Shown piece after piece: positions 1 through 6,326 of a stretch of DNA of 25,411 bases. Position numbers and translations under genes: made by a program. Positions within the stretch are counted from its first letter, which is position 1; each line of letters begins with the position of its first letter. The stretch spans positions 1 to 25,411 of the forward strand of contig CALGOO010000141.1 in NCBI GenBank assembly GCA_937960715.1, in the 5' to 3' direction. The DNA is from an uncultured Candidatus Competibacteraceae bacterium (GTDB lineage: Bacteria; Pseudomonadota; Gammaproteobacteria; Competibacterales; Competibacteraceae). The notes below the pieces were generated by a model. That model was not told the origin of the DNA and searched no databases. It worked only from the letters and a program-made list of their open reading frames with translations.

Positions 1-30
1 CCTGGATTCCCGCATTCGCGGGAATGACGA
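1..30. repeat. Short palindromic repeat at the window edge (REP-like)
   Basis: Positions 6-13 (attcccgc) and 18-25 (gcgggaat) form a perfect 8-bp inverted repeat around a 4-base loop, followed by gacg. Palindromes of the gattcccg...cgggaatga type occur as dispersed intergenic repeats in many proteobacteria. The left part is cut by the window, so the full element cannot be seen. The rest of 31-177 holds no gene I can support, only the Shine-Dalgarno (cggag, 166-170) for the next gene. Confidence 0.4.
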
Positions 31-177
31 AAACCTATTCAGAATTGGTATTACGGCTGATCTGGCGGCCAGCCGCGTCCCGAATCACCAACCCCGAACC
101 CCCCATCCGAAACCCCCAACCTCGACCCGACCCCCTCGTTCGGGCCAGCTCTCCTTCGACTACACCGGAGTCACCTG

Positions 178-1773
178 ATGAAGATCACGACCCTTTGCCG
201 TCTGGCCCTCCTGGGAGCGCCAGCGTTACTGATCTGGCCCGCCGCCACGGTGTGGGCCGCCGAGAATCCGCTGGTCCCGGCCACCACCCCCACCAGCGAT
301 TTCACCCTGAACGACAACGGCACCGCCTATCACCAGAAAACCGGCCTGACCTGGAAACGGTGCGCCGAGGGACAAACCTGGAGCAGCGGCGCCTGCACGG
401 GGGCAACCCTCGGCTACACCTGGTCCCAGGCCCTGCAACGAGGGCCGGCGAACGATGGCTTCGCCGGTTTCAACGACTGGCGGTTGCCGAATCACAAAGA
501 GCTGAGTTCCATTGTCGAACAGCGCAACTGGAATCCGGCGATCAACGCCACGGTTTTCCCCAATACGCCAGCGATTGATTTCTGGTCGGCGTCGCCGTAT
601 GTCCCCTCTGCTGACGGCGCGTGGTACGTGTACTTCGCCCATGGCAACGCCAGCGCCGTCAACGGCGGGGGCAGCTTCCTCCTCGCCGTGCGGTTGGTGC
701 GCGGCGGACAGTATGCTTTGCTCTCTGTGACCAAGGCCGGCGGTGGCGGCGGCGCGGTGAGCAGCAACCTGCCCGGTGTGGATTGCGGCAATTTCTGCAA
801 GGGCAGCTTCGCCAATGAGATGTACACGGCGGGACAGGTCGTCCTCACCGCCACCCCTGACGCCAACTCCACCTTCGCCAGTTGGACCAACTGCCCCAGC
901 GCCAGCGGCGCCGAATGCACCGTGAGCAGCGCGGGCGACCGCACGGTGACCGCCACCTTTATGGACAATACGACCACCACGATCAGCAGCGACACGCCCG
1001 ATCCCTCGGCGGTGGGGCAGGTAGTGACGGTGAACTACAGTGTGACCGCTGGCGCCGGCACTCCGACCGGCACGGTGACGGTGAGCGATGGGGCGGCGAG
1101 TTGCACCGGCACGGTCGCGGCGGGAACATGCAACCTCACCTTCACCAGCGCCGGAACCAAGACGCTGACCGCGACTTACGCGGGCGACAGCAATTTCAAC
1201 GGCAGCGTGTCCGCCAATGAGAATCACACCGTTAACAAAGCCAACACGACCACCACGATCACCAGCGACACGCCCGATCCCTCGGCGGTCGGGCAGACGG
1301 TGGCGGTGAATTTCACCGTGGCGGCGGTGACCGTCACGGCGGCCAACGCCACCATCCAGGTTGTGAATGGGGGAGGACCCACCGGCAATGTCACGGTCAG
1401 CGACGGGACGACTGGAAATACGGCCCCACCGCGGACAATCCCGTGCCCCACTGGTACATCCTGCCCGCCAGCATTGCTGGCAACACCGCCACTTTCACCA
1501 TCACCGACGGCGGTCTGGGGGATGACGATCTCGCCGCCAACGGTTCCATCGTGGACCAGGGCGGTCCCGGCGCGCCCGGCGCTGGAGACGGCGCGCCGGG
1601 GATTCCCACGCTGTCCACTTGGGGTCTGTTGCTGCTCTCGGCCCTGCTGGGGCTGCTGGGCTTCCGGCGCTCGCGCTGCCAGGTCTAAAGAAGCGGTCTC
1701 AAAATTAGCGATTGATGGTGGGAGCCGGCTTGCCGGCGATGATCCGCCCAAGCGCCCGCCAGCGGGCTCCTAA
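178..1773 (+). CDS. Secreted DUF1566 / Ig-repeat surface protein, frameshifted before its C-terminus
   Basis: The ATG at 178 follows cggag by seven bases. Residues 1-27 are a signal peptide ending VWA. Residues ~41-177 form a DUF1566 (Lcl_C-like) domain with FNDWRLPN and a closing VRLVRGG. Residues ~182-262 resemble an InlB B-type/bacterial repeat domain. Residues ~264-354 are an Ig-like repeat (TTTTISSDTPDPSAVGQ...TYAGDSNFNG), and a second copy starts at ~355 but soon diverges. After about base 1405 this frame becomes low-complexity and meaningless, running through an intergenic palindrome to a stop at 1773. The genuine C-terminus, an IPTL-CTERM anchor, lies in another frame and is listed separately. 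The family is exported and probably anchored at the cell surface by an exosortase-like enzyme. The ligand or role is unknown. One lost base near 1405-1412 would explain the break. Confidence 0.8.
   Translation: MKITTLCRLALLGAPALLIWPAATVWAAENPLVPATTPTSDFTLNDNGTAYHQKTGLTWKRCAEGQTWSSGACTGATLGYTWSQALQRGPANDGFAGFNDWRLPNHKELSSIVEQRNWNPAINATVFPNTPAIDFWSASPYVPSADGAWYVYFAHGNASAVNGGGSFLLAVRLVRGGQYALLSVTKAGGGGGAVSSNLPGVDCGNFCKGSFANEMYTAGQVVLTATPDANSTFASWTNCPSASGAECTVSSAGDRTVTATFMDNTTTTISSDTPDPSAVGQVVTVNYSVTAGAGTPTGTVTVSDGAASCTGTVAAGTCNLTFTSAGTKTLTATYAGDSNFNGSVSANENHTVNKANTTTTITSDTPDPSAVGQTVAVNFTVAAVTVTAANATIQVVNGGGPTGNVTVSDGTTGNTAPPRTIPCPTGTSCPPALLATPPLSPSPTAVWGMTISPPTVPSWTRAVPARPALETARRGFPRCPLGVCCCSRPCWGCWASGARAARSKEAVSKLAIDGGSRLAGDDPPKRPPAGS
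970..1020 (+). repeat. Intragenic direct repeat, copy 1 (Ig-domain start)
   Basis: This 51-base segment recurs at 1246-1296 with two mismatches (49 of 51 identical), 276 bases (92 codons) apart. It encodes the start of each Ig-like repeat (TTTTI.SDTPDPSAVGQ). The near-identity at DNA level points to recent duplication or gene conversion between repeats. Confidence 0.85.
1246..1296 (+). repeat. Intragenic direct repeat, copy 2 (truncated second Ig unit)
   Basis: This is the second copy of the 51-base repeat first seen at 970-1020. The Ig unit it begins is not completed: after about 30 residues it passes into a TVTAANATIQVVNGGG segment and then the frameshift, so the second domain looks deleted or rearranged. 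Confidence 0.85.
1407..1688 (+). pseudogene. Out-of-frame C-terminal part with IPTL-CTERM sorting signal
   Basis: From about 1407 this frame reads DDWKYGPTADNP, HWYILPA, ITDGGLGDDDLAANG and then IPTLSTWGLLLLSALLGL followed by FRRSR and a TAA stop at 1686-1688. That is the standard end of IPTL-CTERM proteins: a GDDDL..NG..DQGGP stretch, the IPTLS.WG motif, a hydrophobic helix and an Arg-rich tail. The tripartite signal is recognised by an exosortase (XrtH class) in family members. No start codon with a ribosome-binding site precedes it, so it is the detached tail of the gene starting at 178. Joining the frames needs one extra base within gacgggacgac (1402-1412). Whether the shift is real, programmed or an assembly error cannot be told from the sequence. 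Confidence 0.8.
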
Positions 1774-1809
1774 CATCAATCAGGCTTTGATTTTGAGAGA
1801 ACGGCTTTT
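1690..1809. repeat. Long imperfect palindrome, REP/MITE-like element
   Basis: Nested inverted matches span the segment: tctcaaaat (1697-1705) with attttgaga (1790-1798), gattgatg (1710-1717) with catcaatc (1774-1781), and ggagccggcttgc (1721-1733) with gccagcgggctcc (1758-1770, two mismatches). The flanks also match loosely (aagcggtctc against gagaacggctt). The inner gccggcaagccggctccca, on the minus strand, resembles the core of Pseudomonas-type REP sequences. It sits between two convergent genes and could also act as a bidirectional terminator or RNA-stabilising structure. The length and arm structure suggest a non-autonomous mobile repeat. Confidence 0.65.
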
Positions 1810-1819
1810 GGACAACCTC

Positions 1820-2203
1820 TCAGTGCAGGGTGCGGGGAATCGACAACACAAAGGAGGGAATGTCGGCGTCGAAGGTCACCCCATCGTCGGCCAGCATCTG
1901 ATAGCTGCCCTTCATGCTGCCGACCGCCGTTTCCAGAATCGCGCCGCTGGTGTACTGGAAGCCCTCGCCCGGCCGCAGATAGGGCTGTTCGCCGACCACG
2001 CCGTCACCGCGCACTTCCTCGACCTTGCCGTTGGCGTCGGTGATGATCCAGTGGCGGCTAAGCAGCTTGGCGGCGATGTTGCCCTGGTTCAGAACCTGGA
2101 CCGTGTAGGCGAACACGTAACGGTCCCGATCCGGGTTGGATTGCTCCTCCAAAAAAAAGGCCTGCGCGGCGACGGTGATGTGGTAATGGATTTTTTTCGC
2201 CAT
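1820..2203 (-). CDS. apaG: ApaG domain protein
   Basis: This 127-residue protein matches ApaG along its whole length. Visible family features are YVFAYTV.V.NQG near the N-terminus, LLSRHWIITDANG with VRGDGVVGEQP, LRPGEGFQYTSG, and MKGSYQM. ApaG has an Ig-like fold (DUF525). It is linked genetically to cobalt/magnesium handling and to the apaH operon in enterobacteria, but its biochemical role is unclear. I chose the ATG at 2203 (MAKKIHYHI) because it gives the usual length; upstream in-frame extension would need a TTG and adds only a Pro/Arg-rich stretch. The Shine-Dalgarno is weak. It lies 70 bases downstream of the transaldolase gene on the same strand and may be co-transcribed with it. No apaH or ksgA is seen nearby. 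Confidence 0.9.
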   Translation of the reverse strand: MAKKIHYHITVAAQAFFLEEQSNPDRDRYVFAYTVQVLNQGNIAAKLLSRHWIITDANGKVEEVRGDGVVGEQPYLRPGEGFQYTSGAILETAVGSMKGSYQMLADDGVTFDADIPSFVLSIPRTLH

Positions 2204-2273
2204 GGGCGGTCGGTTCCGGGGCGGGGTAGGGGAAGGCAAGATCCACGGAAAGCGCGGATGCGGTTTCAGGAAG

Positions 2274-3380
2274 TCAGAGGCTCAGTACGCGGGTCTTGGC
2301 TTCGATGGCCGCGAGCAGATTCTCGAAGGACTGGACGAAGGCCCTGACCCCGTCGTTTTCCAACTGATCGGTGACGGCGCCCAGGTCGATGTCCAGGTCC
2401 GGCAGGGCCGCCAGTTGCGCCAGCGCCTCGTCCACGCCCCGCTCCAGGGTCGGGGCGACCGCGCCATGGTCGCGGAAGGCGGCGTAGGTGGCCGGCGGCA
2501 TCGTGTTGACGGTGTCGGGGCCGATAAGGTTGTCCACGTACAGCAGATCGGGATAGGCGGGATTCTTGGTGCTGGTGCTGGCCCACAGCAGCCGCTGCGG
2601 TCGCGCCCCGGCGGCGCGCAAGGCGACGAAGCGCGGACCGTCGAAAATCTTCCGGTATTCCCGATAGGCCCATTTGGCGTTGGCGTTGGCGATTTTGCCT
2701 TGCAGCTCGGGCCGCCGCTCGGCCAGGACGGGATCGAGCGCCGTATCGATCCGGCTGACGAAGAAACTGGCGACCGAGGCGATTCGATCCAGCGGCAGAC
2801 TCTGGGCCCGGCGGCGTTCCAGGCCGCGCAGGTACGCCTCGGCCACCGCGACGTAGCGCTCCACCGAAAACAGCAAGGTCACGTTGACGTTGACGCCCTC
2901 GGCGATCAGTCGCTCGACCGCGCCCAGGCCAAGCGCCGTGCCCGGCACCTTGATCATGATGTTGGGCAGCGCCAGCCGGGCGAACAGCTCGCGCGCTTCC
3001 CGCACCGTGCCGTCCACGTCGTGGGCCAGATCGGGCGACACTTCCAGGCTGACCATGCCATCCACGCCATCCGTCGCGTCATGGGTCGGGCGCAGGGCCT
3101 CGGCGGCGGCGTGGATATCCTCGATGGCCAGGGTGAAGAACAGGTCGCGGCTGGGTTGTCGGGGGTCGCGCTGGAGTTCGCGGCGCAACGCCTCGTCGTA
3201 GTCGCCGCTGCCGGCGATGGCTTTCTCGAAGATGGTGGGATTGGAGGTGATGCCGCGCAGGTCGTCCTCGGCGATCAACCGCGCCAGCATCCCGGAACTC
3301 AGCATGGAACGCTGGATATTGTCGTACCAGACGCTCTGACCGGCGGCGTTCAGGAGGCGCAGGGGATTGGCTTGGGGCAT
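2274..3380 (-). CDS. tal: Transaldolase
   Basis: This 368-residue transaldolase would transfer a dihydroxyacetone unit between sugar phosphates in the non-oxidative pentose phosphate pathway, in the cytosol. GITSNPTIFEKAI lies at residues 43-55, LEVSPDLAHD at 112-121, and the Schiff-base lysine at K144 in IMIKVPGT. Later come NVTLLFSVERY, ASFFVSRID and a WASTSTKNP segment. The length and sequence fit the longer ~360-aa subfamily (MNPL..L...GQSLW type) rather than E. coli TalB. The start at 3380 is supported by gaggaag seven bases upstream (minus strand). apaG follows on the same strand and copA diverges on the other. No other pentose phosphate gene is in the window. Confidence 0.95.
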   Translation of the reverse strand: MPQANPLRLLNAAGQSVWYDNIQRSMLSSGMLARLIAEDDLRGITSNPTIFEKAIAGSGDYDEALRRELQRDPRQPSRDLFFTLAIEDIHAAAEALRPTHDATDGVDGMVSLEVSPDLAHDVDGTVREARELFARLALPNIMIKVPGTALGLGAVERLIAEGVNVNVTLLFSVERYVAVAEAYLRGLERRRAQSLPLDRIASVASFFVSRIDTALDPVLAERRPELQGKIANANAKWAYREYRKIFDGPRFVALRAAGARPQRLLWASTSTKNPAYPDLLYVDNLIGPDTVNTMPPATYAAFRDHGAVAPTLERGVDEALAQLAALPDLDIDLGAVTDQLENDGVRAFVQSFENLLAAIEAKTRVLSL

Positions 3381-3414
3381 GGAGTCTTCCTCGATCGGCG
3401 GCGAAGTGGTTGAC

Positions 3415-3429
3415 GAATTGTAGCAATTC
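3415..3429 (-). promoter_or_regulatory. Palindrome and likely extended -10 upstream of transaldolase
   Basis: gaattg-tag-caattc is a perfect 6-3-6 palindrome. With the flanking ttga/tcaa it extends to a nearly perfect 10-bp dyad (3411-3433, one base unpaired). On the minus strand it contains tgctacaat, a TGnTATAAT-like extended -10 (TACAAT at 3422-3417), about 40 bases before the tal start. The -35 is poor. It may be an operator overlapping the tal promoter; which regulator binds is unknown. I see no CueR-type 19-bp-spacer dyad for copA in this intergenic region. Confidence 0.4.
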
Positions 3430-3631
3430 TCAAGCGCGCGGCGGCAAAACCAACCGAACAAGTCGGCAAGGCGAGCAGCCCACCCACTCGCCTTGCCACG
3501 CCCGGTGAACTTGAACATGCCCACCCCAATCGGGATTCGCCGCAACCCATCCGCCGAACACGCCGGGTTTCCAGGTGTCGATCCTACAATCCTCTTCCCA
3601 AACCCCATGCCCCGCTGCCCTGAGCCTGCCG

Positions 3632-5872
3632 ATGACCACCCCGTCTCCCTCTCACTATCTGCTGGCGATCACCGGCATGAGTTGCGCCGGTTGCGTCGCC
3701 GCCGTGGAAACCGCCCTGCGCGCCGCGCCCGGCGTGGCCGAGGCTCGCGTCAATTTCGCCGATCGCACCGCCCAGGTCATGGGAAGCGCGCCCGTGGCGA
3801 CGCTGGTTCAGGCGGTGCGGGCCGCCGGCTACGATGCCGTCGAGCTGCGCGACGAAGCCAGCGCCGAAGCCGAGCGCGAAGCCGCCGAGCAGGCGCACTA
3901 CCGACGGCTGATTCGCAATACGGTCGTCGCCGGCGTGCTGGCCACGCCGCTGATGGTGGGAGAAATGGCCGGCTGGCTGCCGGTGCTGGCCACGCCCGCC
4001 GGCCAGACCTTCTGGACTGCCGCCGGCCTGCTGACTCTGGCGGTGATGGTTCACAGCGGCGGCCACTTCTTCGCCGGGGCCTGGCGCCAGTTCCGCCACC
4101 GCAACGCCAACATGGACACCCTGATCGCCCTGGGGACGGGCTCCGCCTGGTTCTATTCCATGCTGGTGGCCCTGTTCCCCGCCAGCGTGCCCAGTCTGGC
4201 CCACCATGCCTATTTCGAGGCGGCGGTCACCATCATTGCCCTGGTCAATCTCGGCTCCGCTTTGGAAAGCCGGGCGCGCGGCAAGACCTCCGCCGCCATC
4301 CGCCGCCTGCTCGGTCTGCAACCGAAAACCGCCCGACTGATCGAGGGCGACCAGGAGCGCGACGTTCCCATCGCCACTCTCGGCGTCGGCGCCCTGATCC
4401 GGGTGCGGCCGGGCGAGAGGATTCCGGTGGACGGCGAACTGGTCGCCGGTCAGTCCACCGTCGACGAGGCCATGCTCACCGGCGAACCGCTGCCGGTGCC
4501 CAAACGCGTCGGCGATTCGGTCACCGGCGGCGCGGTGAACCAGGGGGGCGGCTTCGTATTTCGCGCCACCCGGGTCGGGGCCGACACGGTGCTGGCCCAC
4601 ATCATCGCCAGCGTGCGCCAGGCCCAAAACAGCAAGCCACCGATTGGCCGGCTGGCCGACCGGGTGGCTGCCGTGTTCGTGCCCTCGGTACTGATCGTGG
4701 CGGTGCTGACCGCACTGACCTGGTTCAACTTCGGCCCCGAACCGCGGGCGGGCTACATGCTGGTCACGGCGCTGACCGTGCTGATCATCGCCTGTCCCTG
4801 CGCGCTGGGGTTGGCCACCCCGATCTCGATCATGGTCGGGGTCGGCAAGGCCGCCGAACACGGCATCCTGATCCGCGACGGCGCGGCGCTGCAACGGGCC
4901 GGCCAATTGACGACCATCGTGCTGGACAAGACCGGCACCGTCACCACCGGCCGGCCCACCGTGACCGCCGTGGCGACCGCGCCGGAATTCGAGGAAACGG
5001 AGGTGTTTCGGCTGGCGGCCGGACTGGAAGCCGGTTCCGAGCATCCGCTGGCCCAGGCCATCGTGAACGCCGCCCGCGAGCGGGACCTGGCCGTTCCCCC
5101 GGCGGAGCGGTTCGAAGCCGTCGCCGGCCAGGGAACCCGTGGCAGGGTGGCCGGCCGGGCGTTGCTGGTCGGCAATCATCGCCTGCTGGAGGAGCAAGGG
5201 ATCGACGCCGCGCCACTGCGTGCCGAGGCGGAGCGCTGGGCCGCCCAGGGCCGGACGCCGGTGTTCGTGGCGGTCGATGGTCGGCCCGCCGGCCTGCTGG
5301 CCATCGCCGATCCACCCAAGCCGGATTCGGCCGCCGCCATCGCGCGTCTGCGCGGGTTGGGCTTGCGTGTGGCGCTGCTGACGGGCGACCACGCCGCCAC
5401 CGCCCGAGCAATCGCCGCCCAGGTGGGCATCGAGGCCGTGTTCGCCGAGGCGCTGCCCACCGCCAAGGCCGACATCGTCGCCAAGCTGCAAGCCGAGGGC
5501 GCGGTGGTCGGCATGGTCGGGGACGGGATCAACGACGCGCCGGCCCTGGCCCTGGCCGATATCGGTCTGGCCATGGGCGGTGGAACCGACATCGCCATCG
5601 AAAGCGCCGGCATCACCCTGGCGCGCGGCTCCCTGCATGGCGTCGCCGACGCCATCGCCATTTCCCGCGCCACCCTGGGCAACATTCGGCAGAATTTGGT
5701 TGGCGCTTTCCTTTATAATATCCTGGGAATTCCGCTGGCGGCGGGCGCGCTCTACCCGGTGACCGGGTTGTTGCTCGACCCCATGCTGGCCGGCGCCGCC
5801 ATGGCCCTGTCGTCCTTCACCGTCGTCAGCAACGCCAACCGGCTGCGAGGTTTTCAGCCTCCTCACCCCTGA
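3632..5872 (+). CDS. copA: Copper-exporting P1B-type ATPase CopA
   Basis: This 746-residue inner-membrane pump exports Cu(I) using ATP. There is one N-terminal heavy-metal-associated domain with GMSCAGC (C18 and C21). Membrane helices follow from about residue 95. The actuator TGEP is at 283-286, the transmembrane metal site CPC at 388-390, and the phosphorylated aspartate D432 in DKTGT. The HP-type segment SEHPLA and the hinge GDGINDAP (from residue 630) come next, with two final helices. CPC and GMxCxxC place it in the P1B-1 (Cu+) group. The ATG at 3632 gives the usual start just before the metal domain; a GTG at 3575 is in frame but adds unrelated residues. The Shine-Dalgarno is weak. The next small gene starts 50 bases later, so it probably heads an operon. 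Confidence 0.96.
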   Translation: MTTPSPSHYLLAITGMSCAGCVAAVETALRAAPGVAEARVNFADRTAQVMGSAPVATLVQAVRAAGYDAVELRDEASAEAEREAAEQAHYRRLIRNTVVAGVLATPLMVGEMAGWLPVLATPAGQTFWTAAGLLTLAVMVHSGGHFFAGAWRQFRHRNANMDTLIALGTGSAWFYSMLVALFPASVPSLAHHAYFEAAVTIIALVNLGSALESRARGKTSAAIRRLLGLQPKTARLIEGDQERDVPIATLGVGALIRVRPGERIPVDGELVAGQSTVDEAMLTGEPLPVPKRVGDSVTGGAVNQGGGFVFRATRVGADTVLAHIIASVRQAQNSKPPIGRLADRVAAVFVPSVLIVAVLTALTWFNFGPEPRAGYMLVTALTVLIIACPCALGLATPISIMVGVGKAAEHGILIRDGAALQRAGQLTTIVLDKTGTVTTGRPTVTAVATAPEFEETEVFRLAAGLEAGSEHPLAQAIVNAARERDLAVPPAERFEAVAGQGTRGRVAGRALLVGNHRLLEEQGIDAAPLRAEAERWAAQGRTPVFVAVDGRPAGLLAIADPPKPDSAAAIARLRGLGLRVALLTGDHAATARAIAAQVGIEAVFAEALPTAKADIVAKLQAEGAVVGMVGDGINDAPALALADIGLAMGGGTDIAIESAGITLARGSLHGVADAIAISRATLGNIRQNLVGAFLYNILGIPLAAGALYPVTGLLLDPMLAGAAMALSSFTVVSNANRLRGFQPPHP

Positions 5873-5922
5873 TCGCCCCCTTTCAGGGACAGCGGAGAGA
5901 GTAAACGACGAGGAAATTCTCA

Positions 5923-6003
5923 ATGACCGCCCTGCTCGTCAACCTTGCTGGACTGGGCTTGATCGGCCTGATCGTCTGGTGGTTCTGGATCGCCCGTCCG
6001 TGA
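5923..6003 (+). CDS. 26-residue membrane peptide (orphan cupredoxin-type anchor)
   Basis: A good Shine-Dalgarno (gacgagga, 5907-5914) precedes an ATG nine bases later, opening a 26-codon frame: one hydrophobic helix rich in Leu, Ile and Gly, ending IVWWFWIARP. In my recollection, plastocyanin-like cupredoxins encoded next to CopA in other proteobacteria begin with a very similar anchor (VNLAGLALI..IVWWFW) before a copper-binding domain. Here a TGA follows directly, and no cupredoxin sequence continues in any frame. It is therefore either a genuine small membrane protein tied to CopA or the stump of a lost cupredoxin gene. Its stop overlaps the next start as GTGA, implying translational coupling and favouring real translation. 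Confidence 0.6.
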   Translation: MTALLVNLAGLGLIGLIVWWFWIARP

Positions 6004-6326
6004 AGCCGTCACCCCTTCCCACAACCTCCCTGCTGGGCCGTCTGGGGCTGGTCTTGACGTCCACCGTGGCGGTCGTGGCCGGTTTCGCCATTGCCTCTCT
6101 GCTGTTCACCGTTCTGGTGGTGGCGGGTCTGGGGTTCGCCGGCTGGCTATGGTGGCGGCTGCGCCGGCTGGCGCGACAGGCGCAACGCGCCGCTCCCACC
6201 GTCATCGAAGGAGAATTCACGGTCGCGCCCGACCATCCCGCGTTGGAGGCTCGAACCGCCCCCCGCCCGGAGCCGCCCCCCGCTCTCACTCGCGGAAATC
6301 GCCGTGTGCCCCGATCTCGCCGCTGA
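6000..6326 (+). CDS. Small membrane protein of unknown function
   Basis: This 108-residue protein starts at a GTG overlapping the stop of the upstream peptide (GTGA, 6000-6003). A strongly hydrophobic stretch at residues ~12-52 could form two short helices or a hairpin. It is followed by a WWRLRRLARQAQR cytoplasmic-type basic segment, the phrase APTVIEGEFTV, and a Pro/Arg-rich tail. I do not recognise a named family. It lies between copA and the sensor kinase genes and overlaps the start of the kinase by about 23 bases. An in-frame upstream GTG (5979) exists, but the coupled start at 6000 fits better. Confidence 0.6.
   Translation: MKPSPLPTTSLLGRLGLVLTSTVAVVAGFAIASLLFTVLVVAGLGFAGWLWWRLRRLARQAQRAAPTVIEGEFTVAPDHPALEARTAPRPEPPPALTRGNRRVPRSRR

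Noticed and set aside
2202..3413. 403-codon plus-strand open frame opposite transaldolase
   Set aside because: Shadow of the transaldolase gene, low-complexity translation.
3493..5923. Long open frames in other frames of copA (plus and minus)
   Set aside because: Arg/Gly/Pro-rich translations with no domain, fully overlapping an intact CopA with all catalytic motifs.
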